From NCBI RefSeq assembly GCF_002802965.1, contig NZ_NXGA01000001.1, positions 660,744-724,743 on the forward strand: a stretch of DNA of 64,000 nucleotides, given 5' to 3'. The stretch's first letter is position 1; every line of letters starts with the position of its first letter. Below, piece after piece: positions 27,734-36,745 of this stretch. The notes under the pieces are model-generated. The model saw nothing but the letters and a program-made list of their open reading frames with translations. It was not told the origin of the DNA and made no database searches. A program made the position numbers and the translations under genes. The stretch comes from Sporolactobacillus pectinivorans (GTDB taxonomy: Bacteria > Bacillota > Bacilli > Bacillales > Sporolactobacillaceae).

Positions 27734-28565
27734 TGAACTGAAACAGGATGCAGTACAAACGAATGAAGATAATAAAGTGCTTTCGAAACACGATTTGCAT
27801 CGGGCAGCAGTCAGGTGGGCTTTCATGGCATGCAACGCCTTTAACTATGAAACGCAGGAAGCACCGGGCCTGACGTGGGCGCTGGCGCCGGCATTAAGAA
27901 AAATTTATCCCAATGATGACGACTATGAAAAAGCAATTGCTAATCATTTAAAATATTTTAATACGACAACAGCAATGGCTAATGTCGTTATGGGCGCAAC
28001 GACGGCGATGGAGGAGAAAGAGGGGACAAAATCAATCGGGGCTGTCCAGTCGTTAAAAACTAGCTTAATGGGACCTTTAGCAGGTATTGGCGATACCTTA
28101 ATCTGGGTACTGTGGCCAACGATTATGGGGTCTATTTCAGGGTATATGGCTGTTAAAGGTAACCCGCTGGGCGCAATGATCTGGTTCTTATGCAATCTTG
28201 CCTTCTTCTTTGTGAAAATTAAATTAACTGATGTGGGCTATTTTTCAGGAACAAAACTTATCACATCTTTAGGCGATCGAATTTCAATTTTTACAGAATC
28301 CGCTTCAATTATGGGCTTAACTGTGGTAGGTGCATTAATTGCAAGCGTCGTCAGAATACAGTCGCCGATTTCTTTCCGTTTTGGTGCCGTTAGCATGGCT
28401 TTGCAGTCAGGCATTTTGGATAAAATTATGCCGAGCTTGCTTTCAGTACTTCTGACCTGGCTAGTTTACAAGTTAATCGGAAGCAAGAGATGGACGATGA
28501 ACCGGATCATTCTATTCTTAATTGCTATCTCAATGATAGGCGCGTTCTTTGGCATTCTGAAATAA
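27726..28565 (+). CDS. mannose-family PTS EIID membrane component
   Basis: A 279-residue EIID. The soluble N-terminal part carries AVRWAFMACNAFNYETQEAPG and the YFNTTTAMANVVMGATTAMEE motif, followed by SLMGPLAGIGDTLIWVLWPTI and C-terminal membrane helices. These are hallmark EIID features. It completes the EIIC-EIID channel. A stable hairpin separates it from the EIIA gene. Confidence 0.93.
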   Translation: MSDELKQDAVQTNEDNKVLSKHDLHRAAVRWAFMACNAFNYETQEAPGLTWALAPALRKIYPNDDDYEKAIANHLKYFNTTTAMANVVMGATTAMEEKEGTKSIGAVQSLKTSLMGPLAGIGDTLIWVLWPTIMGSISGYMAVKGNPLGAMIWFLCNLAFFFVKIKLTDVGYFSGTKLITSLGDRISIFTESASIMGLTVVGALIASVVRIQSPISFRFGAVSMALQSGILDKIMPSLLSVLLTWLVYKLIGSKRWTMNRIILFLIAISMIGAFFGILK

Positions 28566-28572
28566 AAAATCT

Positions 28573-28614
28573 AAAATGGATCGTCGGGAGAAAGTTCCCG
28601 TGATGATCCATTTT
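28573..28614 (+). terminator. intercistronic hairpin between EIID and EIIA
   Basis: AAAATGGATC (28573-28582) pairs with GATCCATTTT (28605-28614) and encloses a smaller GGGA/TCCC stem. The T-run is short, so partial termination or protection of the upstream mRNA is likely. The EIIA ribosome-binding site TAAGGAG follows. Confidence 0.65.
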
Positions 28615-28638
28615 CATATAAGTAAGGAGTAAAAAAAC

Positions 28639-29052
28639 ATGAGAAAAATCATTATCGCATCGCACAATAAATTAGCTGATGGCATGAAAAAAACGCTTGA
28701 ATTTATTTCCGGGCCGAAAAAAAACTGCATCGCGCTGAGTGCCTATGTCAATAACAAACCAATTGAAGATGAAATCGCTGAAATCATTAAGAAGGTACCG
28801 GCTGAGGATGAACTGATCATTTTTACCGATATGTTAGCAGGCAGTGTCAATCAGAAGTTCTTCCCTTATCAGGAGAGGCCCCATACGCACATTATTTCCG
28901 GCATGAATCTGCCGATTATTCTTGCAATCGTACTATCACCGGAGAACGACTATTTGACTGAAGACCGTGTTCGTCAGCTTATTACTGAGGCCAGAGATCA
29001 GCTTGTTTATGTGAATGACATTAAAGCGGAAGTGAGTGACGATGATGAGTGA
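28639..29052 (+). CDS. mannose-family PTS EIIA component
   Basis: A 137-residue EIIA of the mannose fold, which receives phosphate from HPr at H9 (IIIASHNKLADGMKKTLEFI). FTDMLAGSVNQKFF corresponds to the conserved LFTDLxGGSPxN region near residue 70. It lies after a hairpin and overlaps the glucosidase start by the eight bases ATGAGTGA, so EIIA and the glucosidase are made together, perhaps at a level different from the membrane parts. Confidence 0.9.
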   Translation: MRKIIIASHNKLADGMKKTLEFISGPKKNCIALSAYVNNKPIEDEIAEIIKKVPAEDELIIFTDMLAGSVNQKFFPYQERPHTHIISGMNLPIILAIVLSPENDYLTEDRVRQLITEARDQLVYVNDIKAEVSDDDE

Positions 29053-30736
29053 CGACAAAGAAAAAGACTGGTGGAAAAAAAGCGTAGTTTATCAGGTGTA
29101 TCCTAAGAGCTTCAACGACTCAAACGGCGACGGTATCGGCGATATCCCGGGCATCACAGAAAAGCTTCCCTATTTCAAAGAACTGGGGGTCGATGTGATC
29201 TGGCTCAATCCGATCTATAAATCACCGTATGTCGATAATGGCTACGACATTTCCGATTACAAGGCGATTCATCAAGACTTTGGAACGATGGAAGATTTTA
29301 ATCAGTTATTGTCAAAAGCACATAAGCTGGATCTCAAAATAATTATGGATCTGGTCGTCAATCATACGTCTAGCGAGCACCCCTGGTTTAAAAAAAGCAG
29401 GGAAAAAACGCCGAATCAGTACAGAGACTACTATATCTGGAAGAACGCGAAGGATGGCGGGGTGCCTACCAACTGGGGCTCCAGCTTCGGTGGCTCAACA
29501 TGGGAATATAACGAGGACGTTGGCAAATATTATTTGCATCTGTTCGCCAAGCAGCAGCCGGATCTGAACTGGGAGAATTCTAAAGTCCGGGAAGAAGTCT
29601 ATGATATTATGCGCTTCTGGCTGGATAAAGGCATTGACGGCTTTCGTATGGATGTCATTAGCTTAATTTCCAAAAAACCGGATTATCCGGATGGTCAGGT
29701 CATCAATCATAAAAAATACGGCAGTTATTACGATGGTGCCGCAAATGGGCCGAGAGTCCATGAATTTTTACATGAAATGAATCAGAAAGTGCTCTCCAAA
29801 TACAATGTGATGACTGTCGGCGAAGCACCGCATACGAATGCGGATGAAGCCTTAATATATTGTAATGCTGACAGCGAAGAACTGGATATGGTGTTCCATT
29901 TTGACCACATGCATCTTGATTATGGGCCTTACGGCAAATTTACTGACAAAAAGGCGAAAATGGCTGACTTGAGAGAGGTATTGACACATTGGCAATATAA
30001 AATGGCTGACAAGGGCTGGAACAGTCTCTATTGGAGTAATCATGATCAGGCAAGACCCGTTTCCCGCTTTGGCAATGATACAAAATACCGAAAGGAATCG
30101 GCAAAAATGCTGGGAACCCTCCTTCACATGATGAAGGGCACGCCCTACATTTTTGAAGGCGAAGAGCTGGGAATGACCAATGTTCATTTCAATTCGATCA
30201 ACGATTACAATGACATTGAAACGCACAATACCTATAGAGAATTTAACGGCTTGCATCTGGATCCTGAATTTATTAGACGTGCGATCCATGCCAAGTCCAG
30301 GGATAATGCTAGAACACCGATGCAGTGGGATGATTCAGTGCATGCCGGCTTTTCGGATGGATCGCCGTGGCTGAAAGTCAACCCGAATTATAAAGAAATC
30401 AATGTGCGTGAAGCACTGAACGACAAGGATTCTGTTTTTTACTATTACAAAAAACTGATTGCACTGCGGAAGGAGTACGATGTCATTGTTAACGGGGAGT
30501 ATCAGCTGATTTGCGATGATGACCCTGACATTTTTTCTTATATCAGAAAAGGCGACGGAGAAATATTACTGGTGATTTGCAGCTTCTCTGACCAAAGCAC
30601 CAAATTTCAATTTCCAGGCAATTTATCAGAGAAAAAAGCTCAGCTGCTCATCGGCAATTATGATGAAAGAGACAATGATGATATCCGTGAAGTATCGCTT
30701 AAACCCTATGAGGCGAGAGTTTATTTGTTGAAGTAA
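29045..30736 (+). CDS. GH13 alpha-glucosidase, oligo-1,6-glucosidase-like
   Basis: A 563-residue cytoplasmic GH13 enzyme with the (beta/alpha)8 motifs in order: VVNHTSSEHPWF, GFRMDV with nucleophile D203, TVGEAP with acid/base E260, and NHDQARPVSRFG with D334. Valine at 204, directly after the nucleophile, is the residue linked to alpha-1,6 (isomaltose-type) preference in this subfamily. It lacks a signal peptide, so it acts on imported sugar. Position in a PTS operon implies that the sugar arrives phosphorylated or that the enzyme also handles unphosphorylated sugar, which the sequence does not settle. The ATG at 29045 is preferred over the GTG at 29036. Confidence 0.9.
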   Translation: MSDDKEKDWWKKSVVYQVYPKSFNDSNGDGIGDIPGITEKLPYFKELGVDVIWLNPIYKSPYVDNGYDISDYKAIHQDFGTMEDFNQLLSKAHKLDLKIIMDLVVNHTSSEHPWFKKSREKTPNQYRDYYIWKNAKDGGVPTNWGSSFGGSTWEYNEDVGKYYLHLFAKQQPDLNWENSKVREEVYDIMRFWLDKGIDGFRMDVISLISKKPDYPDGQVINHKKYGSYYDGAANGPRVHEFLHEMNQKVLSKYNVMTVGEAPHTNADEALIYCNADSEELDMVFHFDHMHLDYGPYGKFTDKKAKMADLREVLTHWQYKMADKGWNSLYWSNHDQARPVSRFGNDTKYRKESAKMLGTLLHMMKGTPYIFEGEELGMTNVHFNSINDYNDIETHNTYREFNGLHLDPEFIRRAIHAKSRDNARTPMQWDDSVHAGFSDGSPWLKVNPNYKEINVREALNDKDSVFYYYKKLIALRKEYDVIVNGEYQLICDDDPDIFSYIRKGDGEILLVICSFSDQSTKFQFPGNLSEKKAQLLIGNYDERDNDDIREVSLKPYEARVYLLK

Positions 30737-30757
30737 TTGATCCGTTTCAAGGTGCCT

Positions 30758-30786
30758 TATCAGCACATGCGGGCATAGCTGATAAA
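30758..30786 (+). terminator. hairpin downstream of the GH13 gene
   Basis: TTATCAGC (30758-30765) pairs with GCTGATAA (30779-30786), 22 bases past the stop. The following bases are A/T-rich but have no T-run, so terminator function is uncertain. Confidence 0.4.
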
Positions 30787-30936
30787 TATAGAGGACACGT
30801 GATCGATAAAGCCATGCGACCGGCTGGTAAACTCCGGAATCTGACAGCTAAATTTCATGATCTGTGCTATCTTGGCATATTTCTGGTACTTAACAAAACA
30901 GCACTAAAATCAGCCCCCCGCACCATTCAAATAATG

Positions 30937-30984
30937 AAAATGAGCGTCCAAGTTCGTCAACTCGCAAACTTGGACTTTCATTTT
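30937..30984 (-). terminator. convergent intrinsic terminator of the alpha-galactosidase gene
   Basis: GTCCAAGTT (30946-30954) pairs with AACTTGGAC (30967-30975), extended by AAAATGA/TCATTTT at the base. It overlaps the alpha-galactosidase stop codon. T-rich flanks on both strands let it work both ways. Confidence 0.8.
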
Positions 30985-33158
30985 CTCCTGAATCGCCAGA
31001 CGTAACTTTTAAAGTCTCCTTTTTCATCGGGGACATTGACACCGGCGTTCATCAGTTCATCGCCACCGAAAACTTCACCAGTCGCGACATTTTCGTACAG
31101 GGTGTCAGGATCCAGACCTTTGAACTTCAGAGTCCGGAGCAGGGGCGATGAATCGGCTAAGATTCTGAAGAAAAAACCGGCCGCTTCCGACTGATCCGGA
31201 GCGACAAAGCACCAGGAGGCATCTTGACCTTCAAACGGGCTGCTAATCCGATAAAAATCACCGAACTGGATCAGCGGACGAATTTCTTTGTAGAAAGAGA
31301 CTTGTCTTTCGATCATTTTTTTATCCCCTTTATTAAGCCTGGTCGGGTCCAGTTCATAGCCAAAATTGCCGGACATGGCGACGTGCCCGCGTGTCGTAAG
31401 TGACGTAATCCGCCCAACCTGGTGATTCGGCACGGTCGAGACATGTGCGCCGATCGCGGCCGGTGGGTAGACGATGCTTGTGCCATATTGGATCTTAAGT
31501 CTGGAAACGGCATCGGTGTTGTCGCTTGCCCACGTCTGCGGCATGTAATAAAGCATGCCTGGATCGAACCGGCCGCCGCCGCTGGAACAGCTTTCGAATA
31601 AAATATCCGGAAACTGCGCGGTCAACTTTTCAAGAATTTCGTATAGTCCAAGCATGTAACGATGTGCGGTTTCCCGTTGGCATTCGTCAGGAAGAAGAGC
31701 GGATCCGATCTCCGTCATATGCCGATTCATATCCCACTTGACGTAGTTGATATCGGTATCGGTGAGTACTGCAGAAACTGATTGTACAAGATAATCGCGT
31801 ACATCTGCCCGCGACAGGTCAAGGACGAGCTGAAAACGGCTTAGCGATGTAGGCCGGCCGGGCACATGCAAACACCAGTCGGAATGCGCCCGGTACAGGT
31901 TGCTGTCCGGTGAGACCATTTCCGGTTCGAACCACAGCCCGAATTTAAGTCCCATTTCGTGAATGCGCGTCGAGAGCCAGCCAAGCCCGTGTGGCAGTTT
32001 CTGCCGGTTGACTATCCAGTCGCCGAGTGAGCTCCGGTCGTTGTCACGGTGGCCGAACCAACCATCATCCAGAACAAAAAGTTCAATTCCGGCCTTTTGA
32101 GCTTCCTTGGCGATGGCAAGCAATTTTTTCTCATTCAGTTTAAAATAAGTAGCTTCCCAGTTGTTGATCAAAATCGGTCGAAGCCGATCGCGGTATTTCC
32201 CGCGGGCAAGCCGCGATCGGTAAAGCCTATGGTAAGTCAGTGACAGGCCGCCAAGCCCATGGTCGGAATAAACAAGCACGACCTCAGGTGCCTGGAATGA
32301 TTCACCGGATTTCATCCGCCAGGAAAAATCGAACGGGTTGATACCGATCGATGCGCGCACCGTCCGATATTGGTCAACTTCGATCTGTATAGCAAAATTT
32401 CCGCTGTAAACCAGGCTGCAGCCGAATGCTTCTCCATGATCTTCATCGGTGTTTTGGCGAAGAAGGGCGAAAAAAGGGTCATGCTGCGGACTGCTGGCAC
32501 CGCGCGCACTGTCGATGACCAGCATTTCCTCGGACAGGGGATGGCGGTTAATGTTCCGTTCATTATTGTGAGATCCATAAAAAGTCAGGCTGTCCAAGCC
32601 ATCGTCGCGAAAATCGAGGCTGGCGCTCAAGGCGCGTTGTAAACGGAACGATGCCGCACCATCATTTTCAAATCGGACGGAACGAGTGATTGCATCAAAA
32701 TCCCGAAAAACAGAATAAGTCAGCACGACGGAAAGCCCGGATATGCGATCCTGAAGAAGAATATCCAGTGACTGTGCCTCCTGATTATTCTCAACATAAG
32801 TTGCAGGGAGCCCTGCCAGCTTTTTCTTCCCGTGATAAATGTTGTGCCCTGCATAGCGCAGGTCCGTGACTGTCGATCCGTCTTTTAGCTGTACCTGATA
32901 TGCAGGATGCCGGTAGTCGCCGTTTCCATAGGCCGGGTACTCAAGCGGAAGCGTACTCAGCGTAAACCCGGGTTGCGCCGGGTCGGCATAAGGCGCGAAA
33001 GATCTTGGCGCCAAAACAACGGGACTGCTTCCCCGATATGTTCCAATTTTCTTCCCCCAGTAAAGATGAAGCAGATAGCCGCGCAACACTTGCATCACAT
33101 AACTGCTATCCTTGGTTTGCAGATGAAACTGCATCGACTCCGATTCAAATTGAATCAA
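30978..33158 (-). CDS. GH36 alpha-galactosidase
   Basis: A 726-residue cytoplasmic GH36 enzyme that releases alpha-1,6-galactose from melibiose, raffinose and related sugars. It has the N-terminal beta-sandwich, then the barrel with FVLDDGWFG, FGLWFEPEMVSPDSNLY, nucleophile D476 in YVKWDMNRH, the CSSGGGRFD sugar-binding loop and acid/base D546 in WASDNTDA. Length and motifs match tetrameric bacterial AgaA/RafA enzymes. The start is a TTG at 33158 with GGAGG at suitable spacing. No sugar transporter accompanies it; it faces the PTS/GH13 operon convergently and may share use of plant oligosaccharides with it. Confidence 0.95.
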   Translation of the reverse strand: MIQFESESMQFHLQTKDSSYVMQVLRGYLLHLYWGKKIGTYRGSSPVVLAPRSFAPYADPAQPGFTLSTLPLEYPAYGNGDYRHPAYQVQLKDGSTVTDLRYAGHNIYHGKKKLAGLPATYVENNQEAQSLDILLQDRISGLSVVLTYSVFRDFDAITRSVRFENDGAASFRLQRALSASLDFRDDGLDSLTFYGSHNNERNINRHPLSEEMLVIDSARGASSPQHDPFFALLRQNTDEDHGEAFGCSLVYSGNFAIQIEVDQYRTVRASIGINPFDFSWRMKSGESFQAPEVVLVYSDHGLGGLSLTYHRLYRSRLARGKYRDRLRPILINNWEATYFKLNEKKLLAIAKEAQKAGIELFVLDDGWFGHRDNDRSSLGDWIVNRQKLPHGLGWLSTRIHEMGLKFGLWFEPEMVSPDSNLYRAHSDWCLHVPGRPTSLSRFQLVLDLSRADVRDYLVQSVSAVLTDTDINYVKWDMNRHMTEIGSALLPDECQRETAHRYMLGLYEILEKLTAQFPDILFESCSSGGGRFDPGMLYYMPQTWASDNTDAVSRLKIQYGTSIVYPPAAIGAHVSTVPNHQVGRITSLTTRGHVAMSGNFGYELDPTRLNKGDKKMIERQVSFYKEIRPLIQFGDFYRISSPFEGQDASWCFVAPDQSEAAGFFFRILADSSPLLRTLKFKGLDPDTLYENVATGEVFGGDELMNAGVNVPDEKGDFKSYVWRFRRK

Positions 33159-33346
33159 CGATTTTAGCCTCCAAGTTGAAAATAGCTTCGACTGAGATCG
33201 TCAGCTATTGTTTTTAACTCTTTTACTTGTGTAAATCTCGGGGAACGCATTCAGGATATTTATTTCTTGATTGGATTATTGGATATTACTATGTTAAATA
33301 GTAGGAAAATATTTCTTAGTCGGTTTTTTAGGAGAGGTGAATTCTC

Positions 33347-33645
33347 GTGTCTTTGTTCAAAAAAATGTTTGGAAATAAATCGGCCACTCAATCAGATTGT
33401 GACACGTTATCCAGGAAGGAGGTTGCGGCCGCCGGGGATAGGCGTTTTTATAAAGAAAACTTGGCAAAGCCAAGCTTCTGGCGCGCGCTGAGATTTAGTT
33501 GCGACGGCCATGGAAAGCGCTTAATACCGAATATGCCACAGGATGGACGTATTTCACAGGATGCGGTGACTTCGACGTTGTGTACAGGACGTGCACGTTC
33601 TTAGTCGAAAATACGATGTCCGTTCAGTTACTTATAATTCGCTAA
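33347..33645 (+). pseudogene. broken small gene, probably frameshifted
   Basis: A GTG at 33347 has a good AGGAGAGGTG site and starts MSLFKKMFGNKSATQ, but the frame soon becomes unlike protein. From about 33498 a second frame reads more like protein (ALNTEYATGWTYFTG, then CGDFDVVYRTC) and ends at 33645. A frameshift or small deletion between them would explain both. I do not recognise the parent gene. A terminator follows at 33671. Confidence 0.4.
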
Positions 33646-33670
33646 AATTTTATGTTTTCTTCATAGTACA

Positions 33671-33701
33671 AAAAAATCCACCAGATTCTGGCGGATTTTT
33701 T
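33671..33701. terminator. bidirectional intrinsic terminator
   Basis: AAAAAATCCaCCAG (33671-33684) pairs with CTGGcGGATTTTTT (33688-33701) around a three-base loop. It serves the broken gene on the plus strand and the ABC exporter operon on the minus strand. Confidence 0.85.
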
Positions 33702-33733
33702 ACTCAATTAAAACGGTTATATACGATCGATCG

Positions 33734-34942
33734 TCATGAAGCAACCGGCCGTGACGCACGAATAGCGAAGATGTTGATCACAATAAAGACAAGTGAAAAA
33801 GCGATCAGAGCCAGTCCGTCCAGCCACCAGCCGGCAAAGCCGGTGCCGCGGATCATAATGTTTCGCAGCGCTTCTGTCGAATAATGAATCGGCATCAGGT
33901 TGCCGATCACCTGTACCCAGCGCGGCAGCGTGTCGATCGGGAACAGCCCGGACAGGAACACTTGCGGGACAATGACGAGCGGAATGAACTGGAACATCTG
34001 CAGCTCGTTCTTCGCGGCTGTTGAAAGCAGGATGCTGAGCGAGAGCGCGCTGAAGGAAAGAATAAAGACGATAATCAGCACATCCACCAGACTGCCGATG
34101 TCATAGATTTTAAGAACATAGACGAGATAACAGGTCAGGATGAACGATTGGACAATGACGAACAGACCAAAGCCGATCATGTAGCCCCAGATGATCTGAT
34201 AGTTTTTTATCGGCGAAGCCATCAGGCGGTCGAGTGTGCCGGTTGTTCGCTCACGCAGGAAGGATACCCCGCCGATCATGAAAATAAACAAGAAGACAAA
34301 GATACCGACCATTGCCGGTCCGAATGCATCGAAGGTGTTCAGGTTGCTGTTACCGTGCAAATAGGAGACATCAAGTGACACTTTTTCCGGTGCCTGCATT
34401 TTTGTGGGTTGCCCGTGTTTAGGCACCTGCTGTTGTATGGTTGCCAATGCAGAAGGCGCATAGCGCTGTATCGCGATCATCATCTGTTTCATGGTTTTCT
34501 GCTGCGACTGAATAGCACTCTGCTGGTTCTGAATTACATTTTTTAGCTGAGTCTGGACTTTTGCTATACTGATTTGTTGTACTTTTTGCATTGATTTCTG
34601 GATTTTGTTCATTGCGAGTCCGTTGCGGGACGGATCGCTGCCCTCAAGATGCACTTTGACCGGATTTTTCAGATCGACATAAGCATCAAGTGTTTTATCG
34701 GACAGCGCCTGATGCGCTTCGAGAGGGCTCATCCGCTGATAGTCCGCCGCTTTGAACGCCGGCAGCAGGTCGGAGTTCTCATAATTAATGACTGCGAGGT
34801 GCGGTTCGGAAGTTTTGGCTCCAAAAATATACCAAACGAGTGTCAAAATCAGAAGTGGTGCCACGATCAGTAGTGCAAGCGTTCGTTTGTCCCGCAAAAT
34901 CTGGCGGATGATCCGCCGGGCCATGGCAAATAAATTGCTCAT
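33734..34942 (-). CDS. ABC-2 type transporter permease
   Basis: A 402-residue membrane subunit with one N-terminal helix (about 20-40), a long extracytoplasmic region (about 42-215) rich in glutamine and lysine and likely coiled, and five or six C-terminal helices. The segment GGVSFLRERTTGTLDRLMASPI is typical of ABC-2 exporters of drugs, lipids or peptides. The four-base overlap ATGA with the ATPase gene shows coupling. The divergent TetR gene suggests induction by a toxic compound; the substrate is unknown. Confidence 0.9.
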   Translation of the reverse strand: MSNLFAMARRIIRQILRDKRTLALLIVAPLLILTLVWYIFGAKTSEPHLAVINYENSDLLPAFKAADYQRMSPLEAHQALSDKTLDAYVDLKNPVKVHLEGSDPSRNGLAMNKIQKSMQKVQQISIAKVQTQLKNVIQNQQSAIQSQQKTMKQMMIAIQRYAPSALATIQQQVPKHGQPTKMQAPEKVSLDVSYLHGNSNLNTFDAFGPAMVGIFVFLFIFMIGGVSFLRERTTGTLDRLMASPIKNYQIIWGYMIGFGLFVIVQSFILTCYLVYVLKIYDIGSLVDVLIIVFILSFSALSLSILLSTAAKNELQMFQFIPLVIVPQVFLSGLFPIDTLPRWVQVIGNLMPIHYSTEALRNIMIRGTGFAGWWLDGLALIAFSLVFIVINIFAIRASRPVAS

Positions 34943-35667
34943 CGCTTCCCACTCTCCTTCACCAGAAAAACGTCTTCTACGGTTTCTACACCGTACTGCT
35001 CAGTCAGATCTTTCGGCGCACCTTCGGCAATCAGGTGCCCGTCGCTCAGCAGCCCGACCCGGTCGCACTGGGCCACTTCATCCATCACATGGGTGGTGAC
35101 AATAATGGTGGCGCCCTTGCTTCTTAGAAAATGGAAAAGTGTCCAGATGTCGCGGCGGATCAAAGGATCGAGCCCGACAGTCGGTTCGTCAAGCAGATAA
35201 AGCCGCGGTTCGTGGACGAGCGCCGTGGCCAGCGACAAACGCCGCTTCATGCCGCCGGAAAACTGAGCGACTCCTTTTTTCAGATCTTTATCCAGCCCGA
35301 CGTTTTTTGCAACCTCCAGAATGCGCTGTTTCTTGGCTCTGCCGCGAAGGCCCTGGATTGATGCGAAAAACTCCAGGTTCTGATAGGCGCTCAGCTCATT
35401 GTAGAGCGCGTCGGACTGGGCCATATAGCCGAGCGAGCGGAAGGCGTTCAGCGTCGGAGTCTGTTCGAACAGTTCAACGGTTCCGCCGTCCGCTTTTTCA
35501 AGTCCAAGCAGTATTTTAACTAAAGTGGTTTTTCCGGCGCCGGACGGCCCGATTAATCCGTAGATTTCCCCTTCACCCAGTGTCAGAGACACGTCGTCAA
35601 GCACAACCTGCTTTTTAAAATGTTTGTAAAGGTGTTCCCCTTTGATTGGGTAGGTCACGGTCATCAC
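34939..35667 (-). CDS. ABC transporter ATP-binding protein
   Basis: A 242-residue ATPase with Walker A GPSGAGKTT, signature FSGGMKRRLSLATAL, Walker B LYLLDEPTVGLDP and the switch histidine in IIVTTHVMDE. This signature is typical of ABC-2/daunorubicin-resistance exporters. It powers the permease encoded directly downstream. It is transcribed away from the TetR gene at 35840. Confidence 0.95.
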   Translation of the reverse strand: MMTVTYPIKGEHLYKHFKKQVVLDDVSLTLGEGEIYGLIGPSGAGKTTLVKILLGLEKADGGTVELFEQTPTLNAFRSLGYMAQSDALYNELSAYQNLEFFASIQGLRGRAKKQRILEVAKNVGLDKDLKKGVAQFSGGMKRRLSLATALVHEPRLYLLDEPTVGLDPLIRRDIWTLFHFLRSKGATIIVTTHVMDEVAQCDRVGLLSDGHLIAEGAPKDLTEQYGVETVEDVFLVKESGKR

Positions 35668-35714
35668 ATCCTTAAAGGATAGTTATTGGACACTGTGTTC
35701 ATCAATTATGATAG

Positions 35715-35763
35715 AATGATCATAATAAATGTGCAATATCCAATCATGCACAAAGTGATCATT
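35715..35763. promoter_or_regulatory. candidate TetR operator between exporter and regulator
   Basis: A composite dyad: AATGATCA (35715-35722) is mirrored by TGATCATT (35756-35763), and inside it TGTGCA (35730-35735) by TGCACA (35747-35752). It sits between two divergent genes, where TetR regulators usually bind. Confidence 0.55.
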
Positions 35764-35839
35764 TATAGACATTTATGCTGATTCTGTCATTTATTATTTC
35801 AGCCTGATCCCTTTTTTGGATCAGGGGGAGGGTATTTAT

Positions 35840-36460
35840 ATGAATTCCAATACGATGGATCTTCGTGTGGTGAAGACCCGGGCTGCCATCCAGTCCCATT
35901 TTCTAGATTTGCTGCTCCGGAAAAATTTTAATGAAATTACGGTTAAAGATATCGCCAAAGCCGCAAATATCGGTCGCGGCACCTTTTATCTGCACTATGT
36001 AGACAAGTTCGATTTGCTGGATAAGGTTATGGAAGAAGGTCTGTCGGCGACAGTTGATCGCTTTCAACCTCAAAGTTGTTTTGAAGACGGGAAATTAGTC
36101 CCCAGCAGACTTATCGGCCTTGTCCTGACTATATTTGAACATTTCAGGAAAAATGAACGATTCTTCCGGGCGATGCTGTTTAATGAAGGAATTCCGAATT
36201 TTCGCAGACGGATGCAGCAGCGTTTTTTGAGAAGGTTCTACATAGAAATTGGTAATATGACGCCGGTAGCTGTCGGTGCCGATCCGATCACCATGGAAAT
36301 TCTGCCGATCTTCATCACATCGGGTATGCTCGGTCTGGTTGGCTGGTGGTTTCAGAACAACATGCGCATCTCGGAAAAAGATATGGCACGCAAAGTTTTT
36401 CAGGTGATGGCCAAAGGTCCGATCCAAACCCTGGGGTTTAATGTAGAAAATAAAAAGTGA
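35840..36460 (+). CDS. TetR/AcrR family transcriptional regulator
   Basis: A 206-residue repressor-type protein. The N-terminal helix-turn-helix is classic: FNEITVKDIAKAANIGRGTFYLHYVDKF split over residues about 35-62. The C-terminal part, with FRAMLFNEGIPNFRRRMQQ, is the variable ligand-binding domain. I place the start at 35840 because GGGGGAGGG lies eight bases upstream. It likely controls the divergent ABC exporter through the palindrome at 35715-35763. Confidence 0.9.
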   Translation: MNSNTMDLRVVKTRAAIQSHFLDLLLRKNFNEITVKDIAKAANIGRGTFYLHYVDKFDLLDKVMEEGLSATVDRFQPQSCFEDGKLVPSRLIGLVLTIFEHFRKNERFFRAMLFNEGIPNFRRRMQQRFLRRFYIEIGNMTPVAVGADPITMEILPIFITSGMLGLVGWWFQNNMRISEKDMARKVFQVMAKGPIQTLGFNVENKK

Positions 36461-36505
36461 ATGAAGTATACCCTTTTTTTGTATAACTCTGTGATTTCGG
36501 TTCGA

Positions 36506-36695
36506 CTTTCTCGTAACTCGGTCCGATTTTAACCGGATTCGGTTCGAGAAAGATACATCAGTCTAACATTAGAAATTCGAGCGGATATTTTTTCCGTTTC
36601 GATTCAAGTCGCATCATTGGACAATTGAAGAATCACCCGCTTCGGATGATTTTTCCCGCGGTTAGGTTGAAATTTTGATTTTTGGTTGAGCTTTT
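36506..36695. repeat. short intergenic repeats
   Basis: An imperfect hairpin has CTTTCTCG (36506-36513) facing CGAGAAAG (36545-36552). Further on, two related stretches read CGGTTAGGTTGAAAT (about 36660) and CGGATTAGGCTGAAAT (about 36700). They code for nothing and follow no known element. Confidence 0.3.
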
Positions 36696-36745
36696 TCACG
36701 GATTAGGCTGAAATAATTTGCTATTTGCTAATTCCTATCTTTAGC

